This document shows, one piece after another, positions 1 through 9,061 of a stretch of DNA of 45,005 nt. The DNA lies in the NCBI GenBank assembly GCA_903970595.1, contig CAJCJI010000216.1, forward strand, positions 1-45,005, read 5' to 3'. The DNA is from Verrucomicrobiota bacterium. Lineage in GTDB: Bacteria > Pseudomonadota > Gammaproteobacteria > Nevskiales > Nevskiaceae. The notes below the pieces were generated by a model, which was not told the origin of the DNA, searched no databases, and worked only from the letters and a program-made list of their open reading frames with translations. Position 1 is the first letter of the stretch, and every line of letters begins with the position of its first letter. Position numbers and translations under genes: made by a program.

Positions 1-33
1 CCGACGGCCGGCAGTTTGCCCCGCCGCCGTCGG
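1..33 (-). other. Dyad downstream of the CsbD-like gene
   Basis: Bases 1-8 (CCGACGGC) and 26-33 (GCCGTCGG) form a perfect 8-bp stem with a 17-base loop. It lies just past the stop of the minus-strand CsbD-like gene, where a terminator would be expected. The window ends before any T-tract could be seen, so terminator function is not shown. Confidence 0.3.
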
Positions 34-71
34 CGCCGCCTCTCATCCGCTACGGTGAGCGGACATTGCTT

Positions 72-266
72 TTAGTGGATGCCCAATTCCTTGAGCTGCT
101 CCTGGGCCTTGTCCTTGGCAATGCCGTAGTGCTCCTGCAGCTTGCCGATCAGGTAGTCCTTGTTGCCCTCGGACTGGGTGATGTCGTTGTCGGTCAGCTT
201 GCCCCACTTCTGCTTGATCTTGCCGGAAAGCTGCTTCCATTGACCTTTGATCGTGTCCTGGTTCAT
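72..266 (-). CDS. CsbD-like stress protein
   Basis: A 64-residue protein of the CsbD family, small soluble proteins induced by general or envelope stress whose biochemical role is not settled. The whole protein matches the family pattern: MNQDTIKGQWKQLSGKIK at the N-terminus, then a KWGKLTDNDI segment and a GxLQEHYGIAKDKA-type helix. It is highly charged, with no signal peptide or membrane segment. The ATG has a GGAGA ribosome site six bases upstream. The BON-domain gene ends 41 bases upstream on the same strand, so the two probably form a stress operon read BON then CsbD. Family assignment is firm and function is inferred. Confidence 0.9.
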   Translation of the reverse strand: MNQDTIKGQWKQLSGKIKQKWGKLTDNDITQSEGNKDYLIGKLQEHYGIAKDKAQEQLKELGIH

Positions 267-307
267 CGTTCTCTCCTGGTATCGGGCTGTGGATTCTTCG
301 CGTGCGC

Positions 308-931
308 CTAGCTGCTGCTCTTCAGCATGGAGGTATCCACGCTCTTGACACCCTTGACCTGCATGGCGATGTCCTTGACGTGCGCAACCGCGTCGTCATT
401 GGCCAGCGTGCCCGACAGCTGTACCACGCCATGGACGGTCTTGACGCTGACGTCGAAGCCCTTGCTGACGCTGTCCGCCAGAATCTCGGACTTCACCTTG
501 GTGGTGATCCAGCTATCCGAAGCCACGCGCTTGGTTTTGGCCGCGGCCTGATCGGTTTTGGCCGCCACGCTGCCGGCAACCGTCGGCGTGCTGAGTTCGT
601 CGTCGACGCTTTTCACGCCGTCGACGCTCTTGGTCTGCGCTTCAGCGTACGACTTTGCATCGGAGCTGGATGCGGAGCCGGTGAGGGTGACGACGCCGTT
701 GGTGGTGGTCACGCTGATAGCGGACTTCTTCAGCTGATCGCCGGTGAGTTGCGCCTTGACCTTGGCGGTAATGGCGGTATCGGTGATGGCGGCGCCGACG
801 CCGTCGCTATGGGCCTGCGGTACCGCGGGATCCGCCGCCGCTGCATTGGCGATCGCAGCCAGGCCGGTAGCAAAACCGGTGATGAGTGCGGTCTTGCGCC
901 AGGCGCTGCGCTTGAAAGTCTTGGCAAACAT
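308..931 (-). CDS. Periplasmic BON-domain protein (OsmY-like)
   Basis: A 207-residue exported protein with two BON domains, the phospholipid-binding fold of OsmY, which protects the envelope in osmotic stress. Residues 1-30 look like a signal peptide: FKRSAWRK, then a hydrophobic stretch ending in AANAAAADP. Two repeats follow, each of the form D(T/S)xITxKVKxx...VxTxxGVVxLxGxxxxxxA...VKGVKSVD, at about 55-115 and 135-203. The start at 931 was chosen because GGAG lies six bases upstream. In-frame ATGs at 943 and 937 lie in or before that site, and a longer reading frame would bury the signal peptide. It is followed by the CsbD-like gene, so both may respond to the same stress. Confident for fold and export, inferred for role. 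Confidence 0.88.
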   Translation of the reverse strand: MFAKTFKRSAWRKTALITGFATGLAAIANAAAADPAVPQAHSDGVGAAITDTAITAKVKAQLTGDQLKKSAISVTTTNGVVTLTGSASSSDAKSYAEAQTKSVDGVKSVDDELSTPTVAGSVAAKTDQAAAKTKRVASDSWITTKVKSEILADSVSKGFDVSVKTVHGVVQLSGTLANDDAVAHVKDIAMQVKGVKSVDTSMLKSSS

Positions 932-1380
932 AAGCATCTCCATAGGCCCGGTAATGGGCTGGTCGTGAAGGTGATACAGAAGGGCCTGGCGGCTCCCGTC
1001 CTGCGCCGTAGGCGATGATCGGAAGGCCATCCGTGCGACGAAACCTGCCCTTCTGGCGCCGCGACCCAAGTGCTGGGTAGCGCGGCTCTCCCGTCTTTAC
1101 GGCGCATGGGCCGTGCCGGCTTGGCACTGTTGAGGGGCTATTAATTATTCCAACGTTATCAATAAGTTGTATGAGTTCCTCGGGGCAGCGACATACGGCT
1201 GCGAATGGATCGGTAATTGCTACCCGGTAAGGCGGGATGCCATCGGCAATCGCTACCGAAAATTCGGCTGCCATCCCGGACGCAGTGAGGCGCAGCCGTA
1301 CTGAGCATCACGCCGGGAAATAGCGGCGGTGGCGCCGGGAGTCGACGGACGTCGAAGCTTACGGACGAGTACCGCTGAAG
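932..1380. other. Intergenic region, probable promoter of the BON-CsbD pair
   Basis: No convincing gene. An AT-rich patch at about 1138-1171 contains minus-strand TTGATA and TAATTA elements that could belong to the BON gene promoter, but no well-spaced pair is clear. Two imperfect direct repeats (CGGTAATTGCTACC at 1211 and CGGCAATCGCTACC at 1244) are visible and unexplained. Confidence 0.4.
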
Positions 1381-2547
1381 TCAGCGATCGGCCGAGGCTT
1401 CAGACAGCGGGGGGAAGCTTTGCCGACGGCGAGTCAAAAACTTATCCAGGATCTTCGCGGCCGGTCTTTTGTGTCGAACAGGCTGAGCCGAGACCAAGGT
1501 ATGCACGAAACGCAGCTTGTCCACAACCGTAGGGGTCAGCACAAATGGGTAGGGATCATGCAAGCCCAGTCCACGATTGAAATTGTTGATTACCTGCGCC
1601 AATGCAAACCAGCGTCCGATTACCTTGTCGAACGCCTTGGCCGGGTGCATCTCGTCCATGGTCATCGGTTTGAAAGCAGCATGGGCACTGTTCTCTGGTT
1701 TCAGCACCAGACCGCATTCAGCCGCGGTTTCCATGGCGTCGCGGATGTGCAGGTAGTGCGCCCAGGTCTCCGCCCAGTCCTCCCAAGGATGCGAGCTGGC
1801 ATATTCGCTGATATAGCGTTCGTTCCATTTGGGCGTTGGCCCATCGTCATAATGTTTCTTCAGCGCGGCGGCGTAGTCCTGGCGCTCGTCGCCGAACAGC
1901 GCTCTGCACTGATCGAGGTGGGTAGTGTCCTTGATCAAGCGGTCCCAATAATAGTGCCCGCTTTCATGCCGGAAGTGCCCCAGCAGCGTTCTGTAAGGTT
2001 CGTGCATGGCCACGCGCCGGCGCTCGCGCTCCACGTCGTCCGCTTCGGCCAGGTTGATGGTGATCAGTCCCTGGCTATGGCCGGTCAATATGGTGGGCGC
2101 TGCGCCGTTGCCGGCATCGCACAGGAAGTCGAATGCCAGACCTTTGCCGGGATTTTCCAGCCGGCTTTCAATGGGCAAGCCGAGCGCGATCAGCCCATAA
2201 ACCAAGCGGCGCTTGGCCACTTCCATTTTGTACCAGGCCTGACCATGACCCGCCTGCGTCAAGTCAGGGATGGTCCGGGTCAGGCGGCAGCTGCGGCAAA
2301 GCGAATTCCGATCGCTGTCTGCAATGGCCCAATTACAGATATTTTGGGTTTCATAGTTGGCGCAAAGCCGGTACTTGATCTGTCCTTGCGCGCTTTCCAG
2401 GGGTTCCCAGACGCCGTCCTTCGACGGCTGGATGGCGGCCATCGCCGAGCGGTCGGGCAGGTAGGCCAGTTTGCTGCCGCATTTCGTGCATTCGATATTC
2501 TCGAAGAACACGAGGTTCCGGCAGTTGTCGCAATGAAACGTCTTCAT
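1381..2547 (-). CDS. Zinc-ribbon, putative zinc-binding metallopeptidase (Peptidase_Mx type)
   Basis: A 388-residue protein. The N-terminus has a zinc ribbon (CDNC at 6-9, CTKC at 20-23), and a second cysteine cluster lies near 62-87 (C62, C71, then CRSC at 84-87). A zinc-metallopeptidase HExxH motif follows (HESGH, 194-198), with a downstream acidic segment (WEDWAETWAHY) typical of the third-ligand region in this family, often annotated as putative zinc-binding metallopeptidase or DUF2248. No signal peptide, so probably cytoplasmic; the substrate is unknown. The ATG at 2547 was preferred because the ribbon starts immediately after it, while the open frame further upstream is antisense to the kinase gene. 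It is divergent from the hybrid kinase with 330 bases between. Confidence 0.82.
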   Translation of the reverse strand: MKTFHCDNCRNLVFFENIECTKCGSKLAYLPDRSAMAAIQPSKDGVWEPLESAQGQIKYRLCANYETQNICNWAIADSDRNSLCRSCRLTRTIPDLTQAGHGQAWYKMEVAKRRLVYGLIALGLPIESRLENPGKGLAFDFLCDAGNGAAPTILTGHSQGLITINLAEADDVERERRRVAMHEPYRTLLGHFRHESGHYYWDRLIKDTTHLDQCRALFGDERQDYAAALKKHYDDGPTPKWNERYISEYASSHPWEDWAETWAHYLHIRDAMETAAECGLVLKPENSAHAAFKPMTMDEMHPAKAFDKVIGRWFALAQVINNFNRGLGLHDPYPFVLTPTVVDKLRFVHTLVSAQPVRHKRPAAKILDKFLTRRRQSFPPLSEASADR

Positions 2548-2877
2548 CGTTCGCTCATTTCCATGCTGGACCGATGGACGGTGTTCATGGCATCCGTACT
2601 TCCACCGCTTAAACCGCATCCGATGCGTCCGGTCACTATTCGAGAGCGTATAGCCTGGGAAGTTCCTGCAAGGACGTTGATCGGCTGTTACGCTTGCCGC
2701 CGCTGTCGGACCCTGGCCTGCTGTGCCGCTGCGCGCTGGTTCGTCCCTTGCGGCCCGGTGGCCCCTGTTTCTTGCGGAATGCCGGGGCGGGTGGCAGGAT
2801 TTATTCGTCAACGCAGGGTGTTCCCTTAATGTCCATAGGACCGGTCGGATCGTGACATCGATGATCAAGGCATCGCC
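2548..2877. other. Divergent intergenic region between metallopeptidase and hybrid kinase genes
   Basis: No gene supported. It must carry the promoters of the two divergent genes, but no strong -35/-10 pair was recognised on either strand. An AAGG eight bases before the GTG at 2878 is the only clear translation signal. Confidence 0.4.
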
Positions 2878-5800
2878 GTGACCGCATCCGGCTTGGAATT
2901 CCTCAACGGAGGGGGGCAAATGGGCGCGCGGATGCGCTCGTTCGATTGGACCTCCTCCCCGCTGGGTCCTCCCCAGCACTGGCCGCAAAGCCTGAAAACC
3001 ATCGTTCGCGTCATGCTCGACTCGCGCTTTGCGATGTGGATGGCCTGGGGATCGGAAGGCAGCTTTTTCTGCAACGACGCTTACCTGCCCACGGTGGGGA
3101 TCAAGCGCGACTGGGTGCTGGGTGCAAGAGCGGACCGGGTCTGGGCCGAGATCTGGCACGATATCGGACCGCGCATCGCCCACGTTCTCTCCACTGGCGA
3201 GGCGACCTGGGATGATGGGCTGCAGCTGTTTCTGGAGCGCAGCGGCTATCCCGAAGAAACCTTCCACACCTTTTCTTATAGCCCGGTTTACGACGATGAC
3301 AACCGCATCGCCGGCATGTTATGCGTGGTGGCGGAAGACACGGACAGGGTTATCGGCGAAAGACGCTTGCGATTGCTGCGTGACCTCGCGGCAATCTCCA
3401 CCAACGAAGCAACCTCCCTCGCCGAGGCTGGGGCCTGGCTGCTGCGGGCCCTGGCACGCGGAACGGAGGACATTCCATTCGCGGTCCTCTACCTGAGCGA
3501 ACAGGGAAGTGACGTCGCCGACCATGCGGCTTCGACCCAACCCGCCGTCGAACAGCTGGCACCCAGGTCGATGGCACTCGACGATGATGGCACCGGTTGG
3601 CCGGTAGGCCGCACGATTCTGCAGTCGCAGGAGCAGCTGATCGAGCGTTTCGCGGAGCGTTGCGGCCCGGTCAGAGGCGCCTGGCCGGATCTCGTGCAGC
3701 AGGCTATTTGCTTGCCTTTGGCCGGCACGGGGCAACCCCGTCCCTTTGGGGCGCTGGTGGTCGGCATCAGCCCCCGAAGAGAGTTTGACGACGGGTACCG
3801 CAGCTTTTTCTCCCTGCTTGCGGCCCAGATCGCCTCGCGGCTCGGCGATACGCAGGCCCACCTTCAGGAGCGGCGTCGGGCCGAGGCCCTGGCCGAACTG
3901 GACCGGGCCAAGAACACTTTCTTCAACAACGTCAGCCACGAGTTCCGCACGCCGCTGACTTTGATGCTCGGCCCGATCGACGCCCTGCTCGAACAGACCG
4001 ATCTTCCGGAAGCCGCCAGGGAAGCCTTGCAGCTGGTCCATCGCAACGGTCTGCGCATGCGCAAACTGGTCAATTCCTTGCTTGATTTCTCGCGGATCGA
4101 AGCGGGCAGGGTGGAGGTGAGCTATCGGCCGACCGATCTGGCATCCCTGACGCGGGACCTGGCGTCCGTGTTCCGCTCGGCGGTCGAAGGCGCCGGGCTG
4201 CGCTTCGTCGTGGACTGCGAGGATCTCCGCGAGCCCGTGTACATCGATCGGGACATGTGGGAAAAGGTGGTTCTCAATCTCCTCTCGAATGCCTTCAAGT
4301 TCACCTTCGAGGGTGAAATCGCCGTATCGATTGCGCTTGCCGGCAGTTGCGTCGAATTGCGGGTGCGGGATAGCGGAGTCGGCATCGATCCGGCGGGCCT
4401 GCAGCACATCTTCGACCGTTTCCATCGTGTCCCCGGCACCCGCTCCCGTTCCCAGGAGGGCACCGGCATCGGCCTGGCCCTGGTCAAGGAACTGGCGCGC
4501 CTGCACGGCGGAACGGTATCCGTGCAAAGCCAGGTCAATCGGGGCACCACATTCTGCGTCGCCATCCCGCGCGGCCGCGCACACCTGCCGCCAGAACGGA
4601 TCGAAGCGGATAGCAATCTTGCCGCAACGAACATCGATCCTTCCGCGTTCCTGGACGATGGCCTGCGGGCGGGAGCGGAAACGTCTTTGGGGGCGGGTTC
4701 CGCGGCGGGCGTGACGCAAGCCCCTGCCGCGTTCGGCCGCGAGCGGGAACGGCTGCTGGTGGTCGACGACAACGCCGACATGCGCTCTTATGTGCAGCGG
4801 CTGCTGATGCCCTATTGGGATATTGCCGTCGCCGCCGACGGTTTGCAGGCGTTGAGAATGATCGAGAAAAGGGCGCCCGATCTGGTCATCGCCGATGTCA
4901 TGATGCCGCACCTCGACGGATTTGGCCTGGTGGAACGGATTCGCGCGAGTGAGCAGTTGCGCTCCCTGCCCGTCATCCTGCTGTCGGCGCAGGCCGGAGA
5001 GGAGGCCCGTCTGGCCGGTTTGAACCGGGGAGCCGACGACTATCTGGTCAAGCCGTTCTCCAGTCGGGAGTTGATCGCCCGCACCGAAGTGCAGCTCATG
5101 CGGATTCGCGTCCGGCGGATCGAAGAATCTCTCAACAAGCGTCTGGCGGACGTCTTCCGCAATGCTCCGGTGGGCATGGCCATTCTGAGAGGCGAGGAAC
5201 AGACATTCGAATTTGCCAACAACACCTATCGTAGTCTCGTATCCGGACGGGACTTGCTTGGATTGCGCATCCGCGACGCCCTGCCCGAACTCGACGGGCA
5301 GGGGGTATACGAACTGCTGGATACAGTCCGGGAATCGGGCGAGGCGTATGTCGGCCGCGCTTTTCCGCTGAGACTGCAGGATGCGGCCGGGCAGAAGCTC
5401 GAACCCCGTTTTTTCGATTTCGTCTATCAGCCCATCCCGGGCGACGAGCACCAGGCCGGCGGCATCGCCATTGTTTGTTTCGACGTCACCGAACTGATGG
5501 TCGCCCGCAAGGCGGCGGAATCGGCCAGCCGCGCCAAGGACGAATTCATCGCCGTGCTGGGACACGAGTTGCGCAATCCGCTCGCACCCATTTCGACCGC
5601 CTTGCAGCTGATGAAGATGCAGTGGCCCGAAGTGGCCACCCGCGAGCGCGGCATCATCGAACGGCAATTGCTGCACATGGTGCGGCTGGTTGACGATCTT
5701 CTGGACGTCGCGCGCATTGCGCGCGGCAACATCGATCTCAAGAAAATCGTGGTGGAGATGGCGGTGGTCGTCGCCAAGGCGGTGGAGACCACCTCGCCCT

Positions 5801-6624
5801 TGTTCGAGCAGCGTCGCCAGGCACTCCGCATCGAGGTGCCCGAGCGCGGCTTGAAGATTGAAGCCGATCCGCTGCGAATGGCCCAGGTCATCGCCAACCT
5901 GCTGACCAATGCCGCCAAGTTCACCCCGGCTGAAAAGGGTGTCAGGGTTGAGGCATCGCAGGCGCGGGACCAGGTCGTGCTCGAAGTCAGCGATGAGGGC
6001 ATCGGCATGGCGCCCTCGGAACTCGACTCGATTTTCGAGATGTTCGTGCAGGGAGGCCAGGAGTCGCACAGGCCGCGCGGAGGCCTGGGCCTGGGCCTGG
6101 CCATCGCACGCAATCTCGTTGCCCTCCACGGCGGATCCTTGCATGCGTTCAGCGCAGGACCAGGCTTGGGTAGCACCTTCAGCTTGTCGCTGCCTTTGCA
6201 TGCGGCGAGGGCCCAGGAAGCCGTGATCGATTCGCAGCTGCCCGCCGAGACCGCCCAAGGCACGGGGAAGAAGGTGCTGATCGTCGACGACAATGTGGAT
6301 GCCGCGACGACCCTGTCGGAGCTGCTGCGGGTCTGGGGCTATCAAACCAGCGTCGTGCACGATGCTCCGGCGGCGCTGGATCTGCTCGACGAGGTCGCCG
6401 TCGACATCGCCCTGCTGGATATCGGCCTGCCGGTTATGGATGGCTATGAACTTGCCCGGCGCATCCGCGGCAGACCCGAAGCCAGGGAACTCAGGCTGAT
6501 CGCCCTCACCGGGTACGGGCAATCATCGGATCAGCTGCAATCCAGGAGCTCCGGCTTCGATGCGCACCTGGTCAAACCGGTGGACATCGGCAAGCTGGTA
6601 AGAGCGCTCGCGCCGCTGGATTAA
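2878..6624 (+). CDS. Hybrid sensor histidine kinase with two kinase cores and two receiver domains
   Basis: A 1248-residue multidomain sensor. Order: N-terminal PAS-like segment (about 10-160, opening with MGARMRSFDW and LGPPQHWPQSLK typical of this class); GAF-like region (about 165-330); HisKA with phospho-accepting His354 (SHEFRTP); HATPase with N-box near 470, G1 DSGVG near 498 and G2 GTGIGLAL near 528; receiver 1 (624-745, Asp673, Lys725); PAS (about 750-875); second HisKA with His896 (GHELRNP); second HATPase (N-box near 1008, G1 DEGIGM near 1039, G2 GLGLGLA near 1069); receiver 2 (1131-1245, Asp1181, Lys1233). All catalytic and phospho-acceptor residues are present in both copies. No membrane segment, so a cytoplasmic sensor. 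The GTG start gives the family N-terminus and has AAGG upstream. It converges on the NtrC-type regulator gene, a plausible but unproven partner. The input signal is unknown. Confidence 0.93.
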   Translation: MTASGLEFLNGGGQMGARMRSFDWTSSPLGPPQHWPQSLKTIVRVMLDSRFAMWMAWGSEGSFFCNDAYLPTVGIKRDWVLGARADRVWAEIWHDIGPRIAHVLSTGEATWDDGLQLFLERSGYPEETFHTFSYSPVYDDDNRIAGMLCVVAEDTDRVIGERRLRLLRDLAAISTNEATSLAEAGAWLLRALARGTEDIPFAVLYLSEQGSDVADHAASTQPAVEQLAPRSMALDDDGTGWPVGRTILQSQEQLIERFAERCGPVRGAWPDLVQQAICLPLAGTGQPRPFGALVVGISPRREFDDGYRSFFSLLAAQIASRLGDTQAHLQERRRAEALAELDRAKNTFFNNVSHEFRTPLTLMLGPIDALLEQTDLPEAAREALQLVHRNGLRMRKLVNSLLDFSRIEAGRVEVSYRPTDLASLTRDLASVFRSAVEGAGLRFVVDCEDLREPVYIDRDMWEKVVLNLLSNAFKFTFEGEIAVSIALAGSCVELRVRDSGVGIDPAGLQHIFDRFHRVPGTRSRSQEGTGIGLALVKELARLHGGTVSVQSQVNRGTTFCVAIPRGRAHLPPERIEADSNLAATNIDPSAFLDDGLRAGAETSLGAGSAAGVTQAPAAFGRERERLLVVDDNADMRSYVQRLLMPYWDIAVAADGLQALRMIEKRAPDLVIADVMMPHLDGFGLVERIRASEQLRSLPVILLSAQAGEEARLAGLNRGADDYLVKPFSSRELIARTEVQLMRIRVRRIEESLNKRLADVFRNAPVGMAILRGEEQTFEFANNTYRSLVSGRDLLGLRIRDALPELDGQGVYELLDTVRESGEAYVGRAFPLRLQDAAGQKLEPRFFDFVYQPIPGDEHQAGGIAIVCFDVTELMVARKAAESASRAKDEFIAVLGHELRNPLAPISTALQLMKMQWPEVATRERGIIERQLLHMVRLVDDLLDVARIARGNIDLKKIVVEMAVVVAKAVETTSPLFEQRRQALRIEVPERGLKIEADPLRMAQVIANLLTNAAKFTPAEKGVRVEASQARDQVVLEVSDEGIGMAPSELDSIFEMFVQGGQESHRPRGGLGLGLAIARNLVALHGGSLHAFSAGPGLGSTFSLSLPLHAARAQEAVIDSQLPAETAQGTGKKVLIVDDNVDAATTLSELLRVWGYQTSVVHDAPAALDLLDEVAVDIALLDIGLPVMDGYELARRIRGRPEARELRLIALTGYGQSSDQLQSRSSGFDAHLVKPVDIGKLVRALAPLD

Positions 6625-6625
6625 A

Positions 6626-8071
6626 CTAGGGCCTGTTCTCGAATCGCTTCAGTTTGTTATACAAGGTCTTGAGGCTGATCCCCAGCTGGGCCGCGGTGCG
6701 TGTCTTGTTACCCCCGCAGGCGGACAGGGTCTGCAGGATGACCTCCTCCGTGGTGTCGCGCAGCAGGGTGCCGCCGTTGCTCTGGGTGGGCGCCGGGACG
6801 AGCGAGATATCGGGCGCTCCAGCCGCCATCCCTGTTCCGGTTGCAGCCTGACGCAGCAGCAGGTGCTCGACTTCGATGACATCAGTGCTCAACAGGCAGG
6901 CCCGCTCCAGCACATTGCGCAGCTCGCGGACGTTGCCCGGCCAATCGTGCCGCTGCAAGTGGACGGCGGCGGCGGCAGAAAGAACCCGCGGTTTTCCGGA
7001 CGCTGCCGAAAAATGTTCCAGGAAGTGGTTCGCCAGCATGGGGATGTCTTCCCGCCGGTCGCGCAGCGGCGGCAGGTCGATGGGAAAGACCTGCAAGCGG
7101 TAATACAGGTCAAGCCGAAAACGCCCCGACTGCACGGATTCCATCGGATCCCGATTGGTCGCCGCGATGATGCGCACATTGACCGGCAGTTCGCGGTCGC
7201 CGCCAACGCGCGTCACCGTGCCGGTCTCCAGCACCCGCAGCAGCGAGGGCTGCAGATCGAGCGGCATTTCGGTGATTTCATCGAGAAACAAGGTGCCTCC
7301 CTCGGCGCGCTCGAAGATGCCCTTGTGAGTACGCATGGCGCCGGTGAAGCTGCCTTTTTCATGGCCAAAAAGTTCGCTGGCGATGAGCGAAGGCGAAATC
7401 GCCCCGCAGTTGAAGGCCACGAAGGGGCCGCCGCGCCGTCCGGACAACTGGTGCAGGCAGGCGGCGGCGACCTCCTTGCCGGTACCGCTTTCGCCGAGCA
7501 CCAGCACGGTGATATCGCTGTCCGCGGCTCGGGTCAGGAGCTTTTGCGCCTGCACCATCCTGCTGGAATTGCCGAGCAGTAAATTGGCCGGTATCGGATC
7601 GGAGGTCCCCGGATTCGTCTGCTGGCGCAGGCTGCCGGGAGCGGCAGGCTTTGGTGGCAGCAGGGGCTTGGCCAGGGCCGCAGGCTGGGTTTTGGCATGG
7701 CTGGCGCGTGCCAGCAGGTTGCATAGCTCCGCCAGCTCCACCGGCTTCATCAGGTAGTCGAAAACCTGGTGCCGGAGCGCTTCTACCGCCGTTCTGACGC
7801 TGCCGTGACCCGTGATGACGACGAATTCACGCGCCTGGCTGCGCGGCGTATCCCGTATCAGGCTGAAACCGCTGCCGTCGGGCAAATCCAGGTCGACCAG
7901 CACCAGATCGTAATGGGTCTCACCGAGGGCTCGCCGGGCGCTCGCCAGGTCAGGGGCGCAATCGACGGCATAACCCTGTCCAGCCAGATATTCGACCAGG
8001 CTGCCGGTCAGGTCGTAGTCGTCATCCACCCACAACACCGGGTAGGTTTTGCCCTCATACGACCCTGCCAT
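6626..8071 (-). CDS. Sigma-54-dependent response regulator (NtrC family)
   Basis: A 481-residue regulator. Receiver domain at 10-120 with acidic pocket DDD at 16-18, phospho-acceptor Asp60 and Lys109. A proline-rich linker leads to an AAA+ domain at about 163-400 with Walker A GESGTGKE (193-200), the sigma-54-contacting loop GSFTGA (240-245, Ser in place of the usual Ala) and Walker B LFLDEI (261-266). The C-terminus is a Fis-type helix-turn-helix ([19 protein letters not shown]). It would activate sigma-54 promoters when phosphorylated. The ATG has an excellent AGGAGG site seven bases upstream. Only one base separates its stop from the stop of the convergent kinase gene. Target genes are unknown, and no clear -24/-12 promoter was recognised nearby. 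Confidence 0.95.
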   Translation of the reverse strand: MAGSYEGKTYPVLWVDDDYDLTGSLVEYLAGQGYAVDCAPDLASARRALGETHYDLVLVDLDLPDGSGFSLIRDTPRSQAREFVVITGHGSVRTAVEALRHQVFDYLMKPVELAELCNLLARASHAKTQPAALAKPLLPPKPAAPGSLRQQTNPGTSDPIPANLLLGNSSRMVQAQKLLTRAADSDITVLVLGESGTGKEVAAACLHQLSGRRGGPFVAFNCGAISPSLIASELFGHEKGSFTGAMRTHKGIFERAEGGTLFLDEITEMPLDLQPSLLRVLETGTVTRVGGDRELPVNVRIIAATNRDPMESVQSGRFRLDLYYRLQVFPIDLPPLRDRREDIPMLANHFLEHFSAASGKPRVLSAAAAVHLQRHDWPGNVRELRNVLERACLLSTDVIEVEHLLLRQAATGTGMAAGAPDISLVPAPTQSNGGTLLRDTTEEVILQTLSACGGNKTRTAAQLGISLKTLYNKLKRFENRP

Positions 8072-8311
8072 TGCCGCCTCCTGGCTGAATGCACTTAGCC
8101 ACCATGTTTGACCAAGATCCTTCTCGGCCGGTATGGCATGGCTGCCAGCAAGTAATCACGCCCAGCACCGCGACTCCCCGCGGCAATTGTGCAAGCCGTA
8201 CGTCGGAAATGCCTGAGCGTTTGAATGATAACAGAGGGAACGGCAAGGCGGACGGCGTGGTCGGGCGCATTCCGTCGGCGCAATACTTAGGTTTCCGTAC
8301 CATTCCCCTGT

Positions 8312-8906
<595 letters not shown>

Positions 8907-9061
8907 GCCCCCGGCACGGTGTGCTGGTATGCCTGGGCATGCCGCATCTCAAGGCCGTGTCCAAGACCGCCCGCAAGCGGAATGGCTCTTCGCTGCAAGG
9001 TCCATGCGGCCGCCGGGCCGACCGGTACGCACGCCATGGCGGACCGGATCCAGCTGGTCCT

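Noticed and set aside
3319-6522. A 1067-codon open frame antisense to the hybrid kinase
   Set aside because: No recognisable domain, and its frame mirrors the GC-rich third positions of the kinase gene. A high-GC shadow.
8089-8311. Search for a -24/-12 sigma-54 promoter near the NtrC-type regulator
   Set aside because: A TGGCATG at about 8132 lacks the matching TTGC element at the right spacing.
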